Positions 23,774 to 35,925 of a stretch of 64,000 nt of DNA are shown one piece after another; within the stretch, counting starts at the first letter, position 1, and each line of letters starts with the position of its first letter. The DNA comes from Cycas panzhihuaensis. Its lineage: Eukaryota > Cycadophyta. A model generated the notes under the pieces. That model was given only the letters and a program-made list of their open reading frames with translations, was not told where the DNA came from and made no database searches. The translations under genes were made by a program, and so were the position numbers. Location of the stretch: NCBI GenBank assembly GCA_023213395.1, contig CM041465.1, forward strand, positions 25,427,741 through 25,491,740, given 5' to 3'.

Positions 23774-24299
23774 GGTCCCTCTTCTTAGATGAATCCTCAC
23801 AGCATTGGAGATGAGGATATTACTAGATAAACTCGTTGGATTTCCAAGTGGCTTCATCTATATCACAATCAACCCACTATACCAACTGTTTAGAAATAAT
23901 ATGATTCTAGAAGCAGCACTAGTGACTGACAAGGATTTTATCAAGGGGGATTATAAGAGTTTTCTCCTCATAGATAATGGGTAAGGTGATGTAGGAAAAA
24001 AACTTTATCTCCAAGGTATTTTTTTAGGTAGGAAACATAGAAAACATTATGGATATTGGTGTTTGGGGGGAGTTCAAGGGCATAGGCAACTTCACCAATT
24101 TTTTGGAGGATTTTATAAGGGCCATAATAACGGGAGCTTAGTTTATTCCCTTGATATAACTTAAGAGATTATTACTTATAAGGTTGGAGGCAAAGGAATA
24201 CTAGATCTTTAATATCAAAGGATTTATCAAACCAATGGCAGTCGACAAGTTGCTTCATTTGATTTCGAGCGGTGGCTAAATTCTATTGAAGGGCATTTG

Positions 24300-25260
24300 A
24301 GATTTGGTCCGTCTCTTAAAACTTTTATTATACATACATTGTTTGAAAGTTTGTAGCCAATGTATGGTAGGAAGGTGGGTGGTAACCATAGAGTGCCAAA
24401 AAGTAGGACATACTAATGGCAAAATGATAAGAGGAGTTGTAATAGTACTTTACCAGGGTAAACCAAGTGGTCCACTTAGCTTGATATTCTAAGGCAAAGC
24501 AATATAGATAAGTTTCTAGAGTTTTATTTAGCACCTCAGATTAGCCATCTATTTGTGGGTGGTAGGCAGAGCTCATGTTAAATGAGGTTCCAACAACCTT
24601 AAAGAGTTCTTGCCAAAAGGAGCTAGTAAACTTGGGGTCTCAGTCACAAACAATATATGACAAGAAACCATGGAGGTAAAATATAAAATAGACATATAGG
24701 TCAATAAGACGGGAGGATGTATATGAGGTGTAAACAGGGAGAAAGTGTAAGCACTTAGTTAATTGTTCAATGATTACCCAAATGGAGTTAAACCCAATAG
24801 ATGGAGATAAGCCCGTGATGAAGTCCATGGAAATATCTTACCACTTACCTTGTGGAATATTTAATAGTTGGAGAAGTTTAGGAAGAGGTTTGGTCTTGAC
24901 TTTATTTTGTTAACATATGTCACATTCTAATACAAAAGTGAATATAGTGGACTTCATATGGGGCTAAAAGAAATCTGCATGAATTCATCAATAAGTCTTA
25001 TCAAAGCTTGAGTGGCCACCAAGGGGAGAAGAGTGCTATTCTATTATGATTTTAGATATGAATGAGGAGGAGGTATGGACAAAAATATAATTATGATAGA
25101 GGAGATGATTGTTAAAGGTTAACCAATCTTTATAGGTAAAAACTTTTTTACTCTAATTAGGGTAGTCAGGTTGGGCTTAGTTTTTGACCCATAGTTCATT
25201 AAGCCAAAGGAGTTAGGGATTGTTTATGGCATGGAGGCTTGGGTTAGAAGCATTGTCATC
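24300..25260 (-). pseudogene. gypsy-2 integrase
   Basis: On the minus strand: MDFITGLSPSIGFNSIW (first Asp, near 24830), LHGFLSYIVCD followed by a stop and DPKF (second Asp kept; the stop replaces the Arg of the usual SDRDPKF, a CGA-to-TGA change), and SEVLNKTLETYL (catalytic Glu kept, near 24540). The DDE triad is thus intact, unlike in gypsy-1. ALYGYHPPSYH follows near 24380. The zinc finger region lies about 24900-25000 and is poorly preserved. Confidence 0.75.
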
Positions 25261-25269
25261 AGGGTGGAG

Positions 25270-26800
25270 ACATGAAAGGGCATTTGCAACTGTAATGTCT
25301 TTACATTTTTTATACGATATTAAGAAGTCAAAGACTTATAGATAATGAACCTACTTAGCTTGTTCTTCAGATAAGACAAGCTAATCCAATAGATTATGGA
25401 GGCTACAATGATCTATGAAAATAGTGAATTTAGAGCCTAAGAGGTATTATTGCCATTTATTAATAATGTGAAGAATAGATTTCATCTCCTTTTGGTATGT
25501 AGAGAGATAAAGCTCTTGATCTTTTAATTTTTATCTTTCAAATGTAATGGGATGAGAGTCTTGTATCAAGACTACACCCAACCCAAAACTTGAGGAATCA
25601 TATTTAAGTTGGAAGGGCTGGTTAAAATTAGGAATGATGAGGGCTTGGGTGGAGATCATTATAACCTTAAGGTGAGGAAAAATAGCATCAGCTTCTAGAG
25701 ACCATTAGAAAGCCTCTTTATGAAGGAGTAAGGGCAATATAATTACACACAAAACATTGATAGAATCCTATGAGCTTGAGGAATATATATAGTTGGGTAA
25801 GTATGATAGGTGTTAGCCAAGTCATGATGACAAATGTTTTATTGGGATCTATGTGTACCCCTTCTGATGATATGATATGCCCCAAGTATTTGAGTTCTAA
25901 TTGCCTAAACTCACACTTAAATAATTTTGTATAGAGTTAGTGGTTTTGTAGTATTTGAGGAATAATTTCTAAGTGTTGGATGTGGTGGTCTAGGCAGGCA
26001 CTATAAATAAGAATATCATCAAAGAAAACTATGACAAACTTTCAAAGATAAGGGCCAAAGATTTTATTCATGAGAGCTTGAAAAGTTACTAAGGTATTAC
26101 AAAGGTCAAAGGGCATTGAACAAACCTCAAAATAGCCATGATGTATTTGAAATGCCATCTTATGGTAATCTTGTGGGGTAATTAGGATTTGGTAGTAACT
26201 AGACTAAAGGTCTAACTTAGAAAAAATGGTTACGCTATGGATTTCATCCAGCATGTCATCTATGCAAAGGGTGAGAAACTTATTGTTAATGGTAATCTTA
26301 TTTAGTTCCTTATAATCGGCACAAAGGTAAAAAGAACCATCCTTCTTTCCAATTAAGACAATTAGGGCTACGTAAGGGTTTTTACTTGGTTATATTATGC
26401 CCATGTTGAGGAGCTCAGTTATGAATTTCTCAATTTTATTATTTTAAAAGTATGAGTTATGGTAGGGTCTGAGGCTGATAAGGTCATGATTGGATTGGAG
26501 GTCAATTATATAGTAGAAGCTACAGTCAAGAGGGGTAGTGGCAAGCAAAGGAGTAAATACTTGTTTATATTAGGTAATGATGTCTTAGATATATGGATGA
26601 AGTTGTGGTTTGATTTAAATATTATTGAGGTAGACTATATATCCTAGGTAGGATTGAAGATGATATTTTATGCATCTGAGGGAGACCACTTAGTTAAGAG
26701 GGGACTGCATTCCATAAATTTTGTGATTTCAACCTATTTGGTCTTTAAAGGTAATGAATGGGTTAGTAGGTGAGTTATTTATACTATAGGTTCTTAACAT
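25270..26800 (-). pseudogene. gypsy-2 reverse transcriptase and RNase H
   Basis: On the minus strand RT shows FYLCADYKELNKITINN (near 26320), FSKLDL with a stop then YYQILITPQDYHKMAFQ (near 26190), FEVCSMPFDLCNTLVTFQ (near 26120), the catalytic VFFDDILIYS (near 26015) and LKYLGHIISSEGVHIDP (near 25890). Both catalytic Asp are kept, with Phe in place of the usual Leu. RNase H (about 25300-25620) is mostly broken by frameshifts; only a GVVLIQDSHP-like patch near 25570 is readable. Confidence 0.75.
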
Positions 26801-26959
26801 TTGCAACTATTGAATCCCCAATATAGCATCGGATCCTCCTATTGACAAGCTATAAAAATTTGACACTAAAAGGTAGGAGCCAATTTGGACTTAGAGGTTT
26901 TTTATAATACCTACATAGTGGGGTTTCTAGTACCCTAGTAGAGAATATGTGGAGCTAGT

Positions 26960-27240
26960 TTATAGTATGATATATAGGTTAAGTTTTCTGGCTATAGAGA
27001 TATCAAGGAAGTTGAGTGATATACCACTGTCAATCAAGATAGACATTGGAGTCTTATAAAGAATACCTCTAACTTGTAGGGATTCAGGATAAGGGAAGGT
27101 GGTGACAACAAATAGGGATACTTCAGGGTAGGGGTATGGGGTAGGGTTATCATGGGTTTCATCATTGAATTCATGTTTAGAGTTATAGTCAAAGGATTTA
27201 TCAAGGGAGAGGGATGGGTTAATCAGAAAAACCATACATC
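26960..27240 (-). pseudogene. gypsy-2 aspartic protease
   Basis: The minus strand reads SILIDSGISLNFLDISIARK, the family form of the protease active site with DSG intact, preceded by a Tyr/Pro-rich linker (NPTPYPYPEVSLF) from the end of gag. The frame is open from 27235 to 26960. Confidence 0.7.
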
Positions 27241-27299
27241 ATGCTTTACAGAAATAACCATGCCAAAAAATCTATTTTTTGCATACTACATATAAAGGT

Positions 27300-28296
27300 G
27301 AGCCTCTAGTATGTGTTGTGCTTCAGCTTGAGAAATTTGGACTCTTTTGGTAGATGAGTCATCATTCGATCAGTCACTAGATGGGTGGGTGGGATCATCC
27401 TATCGTGGTCGAGGACATGTTGAAGTCAACTTGAGGACGGTTAGAATCATTAAATTGAGGCCACAGTCACTGGAAGTCTAACTGTCAAGTGCATGAGAAC
27501 TAAGAGTTATCCCAATAAGTAGTTGAGGGTCTATCTGTTGTAAACTCGACTTCTACTGTGCGAGCCTACTTGAATGCTTTCTTAAGGGAGTAGATTATTA
27601 TTATCTTTAGTCTCATCTGAATATGATCTTGGAGTCTCACCACATAAATATCAATCACTATTTGTTTGTCCAAGTCTTAGCTATGTGGTGTGCGATTATA
27701 TAAAGCTTAAAATTCATCAATGTAAGCCTCTACTATTATGGTCTATTTTTAAGTTAAGTAAGTTGTGTGAGGAAAGATTGACTCTATGTATCCTTGTACT
27801 ATTCAAAGAAATAACTAGTCAAGTGGGACCATATTAGGTGAGAGGGATATTCTTACTTCCACCAGTTGAACTAATGGTGGGCTCGACCATCTAAGTGAAT
27901 GGAGTCGTATAAGAGTTAGTTCTCCTCTGACATCAGGTAGAGTGTGAAGTAGGATTCTAACTTACTAATCTAGCTCTGAGTACACTCTTTATTCACATCT
28001 GGATCAAAGGTAGGAATGTTGATTTTATGGTGAAAAAAAGGTTGCCTTAATGGAGAACCTCCAGTAGGTGCATTACTTCCTTGAAAAGGGGGAGGTTGGT
28101 TGCCTGTTGTATTAGAAGTTCTTATGCTTTAGAGTTGAGATAGCAACAACTACTGGAGTTGAGTGAAAATCTCTTATTTGGTGCCATCAAGATCAGATTT
28201 GGTAGGTATGTTATCGAGTCTATTATTGAACTCTAATTTAAAGTTGGACAAGTTATTAGTCAAAATAGAAATTTTCTCTCCTCCAGTTTTTACCAT
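27300..28296 (-). pseudogene. gypsy-2 gag
   Basis: Starts at ATG 28296 (MVKTGGEKISILTNNLSNF, a coiled-coil-like N-terminus), then a Pro-rich patch and the capsid start (KINIPTFDPDVNKECTQS, near 28030), FNWWK near 27870 and the SFLTQLT block near 27760. Stops at Gln and Trp positions are common. No clear zinc knuckle was seen. Confidence 0.6.
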
Positions 28297-29569
28297 TGAA
28301 GCTGTAGAAGGGGGTTAAAGAAGTAGGAATAAATAGAAAGAAGGGAAACTAAGAAGTGGGACAGATCAAGAAAGAACTAGATATAAGAATGGGGGAGTAA
28401 TTATAAGGGAGAGAAGGGGTAAATAGGGGGATGTGCAGTGTTTATAACCTGTTGACCCCAAAATTACAGAAATAAGATATTTGGTCCACTAAAAAGAGCA
28501 CAAAAAGCTCGTCCAAATAGGGTACATGAGATTTAAGGTGAGTTTGAAGTGGTGGGGCCCACAAGTGACCCAGGTACCAAAAAGCATAAAAATTACTTAC
28601 ATAAACTAACCTAATGCAAAATGACCAACACGATGTGTTAATCGAATTAAGGTATATGAGTTATAAGGGTAATGTTTTTTTTTGCACCGTGAAGAATGAC
28701 TCAGTAGAGTTTTTCTTTTTCTTTTTTTTTCTTCTTCTTCTTTCTTTTTTCTTATCTTTCTTTTTTTTAATATATGTAGTGGCTTGCAATTTTAATTACA
28801 AAATAGAGTAGAGTAAGTAGGGTGGAAATGATCAAATGTATCTTGCCAACTACTAGATAATATGTGCTTGGTCTTATAGGACTACCAATAAACTTCTAAT
28901 GCAGAAGTTCAGGGTAGGTAACTTCATGGCACTAACCACTAACCACTACACTACAAAACTTTAATAGCAAACAATTTACCTATACTAAGGAGGATTTGGG
29001 ATCGTAAAAGGGTCCTCATATATACCTAAAGGTACATGGAGGTACACTTTCATAGCCAGGTTCTGTCTAGGGCTTGGTTTAGGAGTGTTATCTCTAGTCC
29101 TTCATGTAAGGGGCAGAAAAGCCATGATGTGCTTAGCCAGAATGATAGATCCCTATGATATTTAGAAACCCCCAGTATATGGTCTCTACCTAACTACTTG
29201 GGTAGCCACCTAGTAGTGTTATCTACTTAGGAAAGAGAGGTAGGAGGGGAAAAGGATAGCCACCCAATAGTATTATCTACCCTTAGAATATAACTCAATG
29301 CAGAAATTAAAATAAAGAAACTAAAAACTTGATGAAAAGTAGAAAAATAAATTATTGGCATTACCTAGGGGAAGAAATTCCCCTTTTCTCATAACTCCTG
29401 AGTTGTCTTGGTATCGTTCCTCAATCTCTATGGAGAGAGTACTAAGTGAAGGTCTTTCCTCGATCTCTATCTAGGTAGAGAGAGTACTCGATTTGATAAG
29501 AATTTTTTTTATTTTTATTTTCTAGGCAACTTCCCATTATCACAAACGTAACTCTAATATTACTTAGAG
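28297..29569 (-). other. leader region of gypsy-2
   Basis: About 1.3 kb between the gag start and the 5' LTR, with no coding homology seen. It contains a pyrimidine-rich tract (28676-28770) and two copies of a 'CCTCRATCTCTAT...GAGAGAGTACT' unit at about 29420-29490. No primer binding site was recognised beside the LTR. Confidence 0.4.
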
Positions 29570-29905
29570 TGTTTCTTCTCAGAAATTTAACCTTGTAAAT
29601 GTAGATCAACAGAAGCAAAGCTAAATTAATATAAATGTGCAAATAAATTATAAATAATAAATCACCAAAAGGAGTACTAAAGTACTTTCTCTTAATAATA
29701 CTCGAAAACTATTATAAGTAATATTTAACCCTTTAAATACATGTATAAGGGTCTTCTTATTTATGATTCTATCGATGGCCCTAGCAGCCTTACATCTTAT
29801 TGGATGACTTAGTAGTCTATGCATAAATTTTAATAAGTATATTAAGGCTTATCCTATTGGTGGCTCCCACTTCTTAGTGATAAGGAAAGGTGGGGTTATA
29901 TTACA
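29570..29905 (-). repeat. 5' LTR of gypsy-2
   Basis: The plus strand starts TGTTTCTTCTCAGAAA and ends GTTATATTACA; it is homologous to 23443-23773. The minus-strand sequence just outside it (AAGGTGGATATG) looks like a polypurine tract, so it could instead be the 3' LTR of another copy. Confidence 0.65.
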
Positions 29906-30136
29906 CATATCCACCTTGGGGAGATTACCCGCATTAGGGTAATAACCTAGAGTAGAGGAGATACTTTGGTAGCAACATGTCATGTATTTATCAATATTAG
30001 TTAGCGATAAACTTTGAGAGGTATGCCAAATCCCTCTTAGTCCTACTTATTTATTCATGAAGTTTGAAAATCATAGTATTCATCAATACCACCATCTTTA
30101 TGGATTAATAGTTCTCCATTTTTTACATCTTATTCT
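29906..30136. other. unassigned stretch between gypsy-2 and the LINE
   Basis: About 230 bases of AT-rich DNA with no coding match. On the minus strand it might be the 3' end of a copia element, but the reading is weak. Confidence 0.3.
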
Positions 30137-30148
30137 ACTTTCTTTCTC
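30137..30148. repeat. left target-site duplication of the LINE
   Basis: ACTTTCTTTCTC, identical to 36496-36507 at the other end and directly followed by the 11-T complement of the poly(A) tail. Confidence 0.8.
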
Positions 30149-30305
30149 TTTTTTTTTTTGGTAAGATAAAATGAATTAAAGTAGGTTTGAAAATAGGATC
30201 CCACAACTTAATACATCAGAAAACAAGAAGGTACCAAGTCAGAGTTAACCGTGACAACCCCACGGTATAGGCAAGAGAACTAGAAAGCCAGGACAAGCCC
30301 CGCGG

Positions 30306-33300
30306 CTAGCTATTGCAGATCATATCCTTCTCAACTAGAGCTAGAAGATCCCTAGGGAAATCACATCTCCACACTTGCCCCCTCTTGTTCCTCACCCCCC
30401 AGTTTGCCAAAAAATCTACTGCTTTATTGCCATCTCTCAGAGTGTGTCTTATACAGACATCCGACAAGCCCCTAGTGATTTCTTTGGCATCATTGATTAT
30501 AGTCTAAAATTTCCAATCCAGGAGGGCCACTCCTTTTAGCGAGTTTAAAACAACCTCTGAGTCCCCCTCAATCACCAGCCTCTGGATGCTCCCTTTGTGG
30601 GCTAAGTCGAGGGCTTTAAGTATAGCATGCATTTCTGTATAGTTATCCGTCTGGGTTTCATAGTAGTCCGCAAAGGCCCAGATGAGGGAACCTTTACTGT
30701 CCCTACAGATTCCCCCACCCCAAAGATCCCACAGGTTCCTTTTCTTTGCCCCATCAAAATTAATTTTGATCCATGGCTCCACTAGAGGGATCCATCTAGT
30801 GCTTCTAGATTTAGGCGCTACTATTTCAGGTTCTATACCCCATTTGAGCAAAATCCTATTTTCTGACAGGGTTATACATTTTTCTTTAAGGTTGCCAACT
30901 TTTTCTCTGATGTCTGAATAGACTCTGTTGTAAACGCCTATCTGGTCCTTTTCTTTACCTTAAAAAATCCTATTGTTTCTTTCTTTCTAGATATTCCATG
31001 CCAAAATCAGGAGCAAATTCTTCCAGATACGGCTGAGGGTATTACTTTTGAATGGGCTTTGCCATGCCAGCCACAGGTCAGTAGTCTTTTGCGAGAAGGT
31101 CTAGCACACTTCAAGTTTTCCAAGCAGCATCCTCCAGACCTCCCTTGTGAAAGGGCACTCTAGGATGATGTGATCAATGGATTCCTCCCCCTTGCAGCAT
31201 AGGACACATCTTTTAGCCAACATAAATCCTCGCTTTTGAAGGTTGTCCATAGTGAGGATTTTGTTCGTGAGGCAGGTCCACCAGAAAAGAGCTATTTTTG
31301 GAATGAGGGGGAGTCTCTAAATGCCTTCCAGCATTGGGTTTTTCTTATCCCCTCTTTTTAGGCATAAGTATTGATAGCCCTGTTGCACTATATACTCCCC
31401 TGACGAACTAGAGGGCCACACCATCGAATCCTGCGATGCAGTTCTAGGGATATAACTCTTACTTAAGATCCTTTTGATCTTATTGAGACCCTCCTACAGG
31501 CTGCCTATCCCTTGGATATCCTCAAAGTTCCTCCAGATCCTACTTCCTTCTCTCCCAGTCCAGTAATCTTTGATCAGGTTGCCGGATTGCCTAACACAAG
31601 GACCCATTAGAGGCACCAAGTCTGGGAACTCCTTTAGGGCCTTGTCACAACACCACACATCATCCCAGAATCTTATGGAATTGCCATCGCCCAGTCTCCA
31701 TTTTAGGCCATCCCTGATAGTAGCCCATGCTTTGAGGATGCTCCTCCAGATGGTAGAGCCAACCGACGAGACACTACTATCCAAAAGGGAGCCCCCTTGA
31801 ATATATTTTCTAGAGAGGATCCTCTCCCAAAGTCTCTCCCCACCTTTGAACAATCTCCACCCAAGTTTTTCCCCAAGGGTGACATTGAAGGGAGAGAGAC
31901 TTCACAAATTGAGGCCACCGGCCTATTTCAGAATGCATACTTTGCTCCAACTCACCAAATGAATCCTATCTTTACTTTCTAATCTAGACCAGAGGAATCT
32001 TTTCTAAATTGATTCAATAGTGTCTGAGATGCCCAGCGGAACCCTGAAGATGGACATCCAAAACACTGGAATGCTCTAGAGAGTAGAGGCAACTAGCTGG
32101 AGTTTTCCAGCTAAGCTCAAGAGGGCACCTTTCCAGCCCGCTAACTTCCTTTGCATTCTATCTAAAAGAGGGTTCCACATATCTTTAGACATCTTACCGA
32201 CAAATAGGGGTAGACCCAGGTAAATTATGGGAAGCTTTTTTATATCCATACCTAAGATTCTGCTAATCCTGCCTTGGATATAGCCCGGGGTGTTTATGAA
32301 AAATACGTTGCTCTTCTTGAGACTTATCTTCTAGTTCGTGGCCTTCTCAAAATGCCCAAGGATGTCTTTAAATCTGGAAGCCTCTCTAACTGTCGCCTTT
32401 CCAAGGAGGATATTGTCATCAACAAATTGATGGTGAACCATATTGTCTACCCCCGACGTCGATTTAATAGTAATTAGGGACCCAAGCCTCCTAGCAGACT
32501 CCAGGGTTCTACCCAGCAGCTTAGGCATCGTAATAAATAAGAAGGGAGAGAGGGGATCTCCTTGCCTCAATCCCTTGAATCTGGGGAAGAACTTGGAAGA
32601 TGAACCGTTGATAATGACAGAGAATTGTGGATTCCTAATGCACAGTTTAATCCAGGTTCACCAAGGTTCCCTAAAGCCAAAAGCCTATAGGCAGTCAAGC
32701 AAGCAATCCCAGGATACCCTATCAAAGGCTTTCGTGAGATCGATCTTGATAAGCATTGCTGGCTCCTTCCTTTCGGTAGCAGAGTGAATTGTTGCATGGA
32801 CAACAATATAACCATCATATATCTTCCTGCCTCGAAGGAACCTGTCCTGGTTGTGGGAGATAATGTTTGGCATAATACTCTTCAGTCTGTTGACCAGGAC
32901 CTTGGTTAAAATCTTGTATTTAACATTGCAAAGACTGATGGGACATCACTCTTCCATCCTTTTCGCTCCTTCTTTTTTAGGGATGAGGACAAGGAATGTA
33001 GTCTGCCATTCCTGCAACATCTTTTTATTTGTGTAGAATTCCTAAAAAGCTTCCATTAGATCCCCTTTAATAATATCCCAATATTCTTAGAAAAAGCCCG
33101 GAGGGAATCCATCAGGGCTAGGAGCTTTGTCTTTCTTCATGCTAAAGAGGGCCACCCTAACTTCCTCTAGAGTGAACGAAACAGTCAGCTACACATTTTG
33201 AGTTTCATTCACCAGCCTGGGGATGTTGTTTAAGAAGTCTTTTCTGCTATCTATGTCCCTATCCTGGGGTTTGGTGAATAGATCCTTAAAGTATTCGCTG

Positions 33301-34502
33301 GCTAGCTCCTTCATGCCCTCCATAGAGCTAACAACCGAGCTGTCATCCTTTTGGAGGCTGGAAATTCTGTTGCTAGCTCTATGCTTAACTGTAGTCATGT
33401 GGAAGAATTTTGTGTTCCTGTCACCTTCAGCCAACCAAAGAGCCCTGGATTTCTGTCTCTAGAGAATTTCTTCTCTGATGAGAGTCTCGTCCAACTTCTC
33501 AACTAGCTCCTTTTCTATCTTATCTAACTCTGGGGATCTGCTGGTTTGTTCAATCCTGTCCTCTATAGCTTTCAGATCACTGATAGTTTTATCCTTCTGC
33601 TCATGAATATTTTGGGAGACCTCCTTGTTCCAAACCTTGATTTATCTTTTGATCTAATCAAGCTTCTTCAAAAATCTGTACATTGCGTGACCTTTGATTT
33701 GAATTTGCCACCATTCCTTGATCCTATTCCTAAGATCGGGGTGACGAAGCTACATTAGCTCGAACCTAAAGGGGGACCCAATGAATATGCCTGGAGCCGA
33801 AAATTAGAGCAAAAGAGGGGAATGGTCAGAGCTTATCCTCGATAACGCCTCAAGGGTGAAGTCACTAAAGTTCCTCAGCCAGTCGTAACTAACCAGCACC
33901 CTGTCCAATTTGATTTGGATTAAGTCATTCCTCGATCGCTTATTTGACCAGGTAAAGGATGCTCCCCTGAGTTGAACGTCCTCCAGGCCCCCCTACTAAA
34001 GGAAATCGCTAAACTCTCCCATGCTAGTTGTCCATCCACCAGTACCTCCTCTCTTATCACCCAGGGACAGCGCCAAGTTGAAGTCTCCCGCCAGCAGCCA
34101 TGGTTGTTGGCAATCCCTGTGAGCCTCCAAAAGTCTATCCCAGAGTTTCTTCCTGGCCTCTTGATTATTCGGAGCATAAACATTTGTGGCTATCCACGAT
34201 AGGTTGTTACTTTTATTAGTTAGCCGAATCGATATAAAGGATCCCTCCGCCAAGAAAAGTTCTCCCGACCATGTTGACGGATCCCATAGGACCATTAAGC
34301 CCCCCACTCCTTGGGCATAGTCGATCTTAATACTATCAGTAGTCTTCCAAATTTTGTTTTTGATCCTTTGGCCATTCTCCTTATTCATTGTGGTTTCCTG
34401 CAAGAATATCAGGTCCAGAAAATATTTATTTCGCATATCCTTTATAATCCTCTACTTCGAGGGGGCATTAAGACCCCTGATATTCTAGGATATTAGTTTC
34501 AT
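30306..34502 (-). pseudogene. LINE ORF2: endonuclease, reverse transcriptase, RNase H
   Basis: About 1,398 codons from ATG 34502 (MKLIS) to TAG 30306, one frame throughout. AP endonuclease: NIRGLNAPSK, FLQETTMNKEN (catalytic Glu, near 34390), NVYAPNN, LLAGDFNLALS (near 34070) and SSDHSPLL (near 33830). RT: KAPSPDGFPPGFF (near 33110), LIKIDLTKAFDRVSWD (near 32740), GLRQGDPLSPFLF (near 32570), the catalytic HQFVDDNILLG (near 32420) and YLGLPLFVGKM (near 32220). A Cys-rich CVLCCKGEESIDHIILECPF lies near 31180. The C-terminal RNase H shows INFDGAKKRN (near 30755), YTEMHAILKAL and IEGDSEVVLNSL (near 30560), the catalytic Asp/Glu all present. The roughly twenty internal stops are single-base changes of Gln, Trp or Arg codons. 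Confidence 0.9.
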
Positions 34503-35925
34503 CTCTTTTTCCTTTGCTTCTAAACTTCAACATGCTCTCCTTTTGGAGGCTCTTTGCCTGCAGTGCTGGATCTAAGGGTAGGCCCTTCTAGGAACACTTC
34601 CTTTAAAGTTTTCTGGCTTGCCTTGGTCTACTTGGTAGCCGTTTCTTTCTCTCTTATGAGCTTCAAAGGCAGCCTCCCTACCTTCTTCTCAGCTCCCACA
34701 TCTGGCTGCTTTTTCTGAGGCATTGTCAGTTGTGGTGTTGGATCTGGGTCTGGCTCCTCTAAGTCCTCCACTATGGGCGCTGACTCCTCAGCCCCTACCT
34801 TCTGCCTCTGAGTCTCTGAATCACTAAGAACAACATCAACCTCTGCGGTAGGGGACATACCTAACCTTCCCGCAACTTGCTTATCCCTCACCTGTAGTGG
34901 TTCAAGGTGGGTAGTTTGTATCTTGGCGGTAGTCCCAGTAGGGGAAGAAACCCCTGTACTCACCACGCCAGCCTAGCTACCCAGAGCCATAGTAGTCTGT
35001 GCAATTTGCTTTCCTTCCTCTAAGAGTGTATCCTCTTCGTTGGGGTCAAAACCTAGATTCCCAATAGGGATCTCAGCTTCCTCGGTGTGACCTTCAAATT
35101 CTGGAACCACCTCTTGGTCCTTTTCCTTCTTTTCCTAGAGATTTGGTTCTGGGGGTCCCTTGTTATTCTCATCTGTTGGGGACTAAATCCCTGGGCATTT
35201 TTGGGGTAGGTGCCCCAAGATTCTGCAGGTGGAGCATCTTATGTAGTCCATTTCATAAATCAACGGCTGCACCCAACTCCCTTCTGGCAAGTCCATCCAA
35301 ATGTCGTCCAGGAGGGGTTTATCAAGTCGTGTTAAAACACATATCCTAGTGTTAATGAGCCTGCTCCTGTTCTTCATCGCGGAATCAACAGCTAAAAGAG
35401 GACCCACCGCCTTTGCTATACCTTTCAATACCTCTGGGTTCTAGTGATGTAATGGGAGACCTAGGAGTTGAATCCATAAGGGGGCTTGTTTAATTTTGGG
35501 AGTAGAGGGATCAAAGTGCCTGTGCCATTTCTTAAGAGACAAAGCTTTCCTGCCAAACATCCATAGTGCCCTGAATAGGATACTGGACATATCTCTGTAG
35601 GAGGAGAATTTGAATAGCACACAACCCTTGGGCATGGCTATTACTTCCACACTTCCCACCGTTTTCTATTTAGATCTCATCCAGCTTCTGATAGTCTCTA
35701 GACCCGGTCTAGATCCTGAGAATCTGCCAACTAGCAGTTCTCCCAGAGTTTCTCAGTTCTTTCCATAAGAGCTAAAGGTATTTTTAATTTAACTTTGTTA
35801 TCAATAACCACTGGCATTAGGTCGAAGGTTTCCTCTTCATTTGATTTCAATGCATCTCGATAAGATTTCCTCGGAGACGGGTTGGGGATCTGAGTCTGGT
35901 TATGAGGGATATAATCCATTACCAT
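34499..35925 (-). pseudogene. LINE ORF1: DUF4283-like nucleic-acid-binding protein with CCHC knuckle
   Basis: Begins MVMDYIPHNQTQIPNPS at 35925. A frameshift near 35735 moves it to a second frame, where VGRFSGSRPGLETIRSW, VEVIAMPKGCVLFKFSS and WMFGRKALSLKKW give the DUF4283 core of plant LINE ORF1 proteins. An intact CCHC knuckle follows (CSTCRILGHLPQKC, near 35240). The C-terminal third (35160-34630) is a low-complexity acidic/Pro linker. The first in-frame terminator after it is TAG near 34519, at a codon that may have been CAG; the next is TGA at 34499-34501, which overlaps the ORF2 start codon as ATGA. Confidence 0.82.

Larger units (their letters stand above)
23443..29905 (-). mobile_element. 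Ty3/gypsy element gypsy-2
   Basis: A minus-strand gypsy element with similar flanking LTRs of about 335 bases (23443-23773 and 29570-29905) and the order gag, protease, RT/RNase H, integrase. A polypurine tract (AGAAGAGGGACC on the minus strand, 23774-23787) precedes the left LTR, as expected for the 3' end. A primer site is not recognisable next to the right LTR, and the outer flanks (TGGAG, CATAT) do not match. The two LTRs differ at many positions, so the insertion is old. Confidence 0.82.

Noticed and set aside
29409-29421. TGGTATCGTTCC as a plus-strand copia primer site
   Set aside because: It lacks the CAGAGC half, lies in a small repeat, and no plus-strand LTR edge or gag adjoins it.
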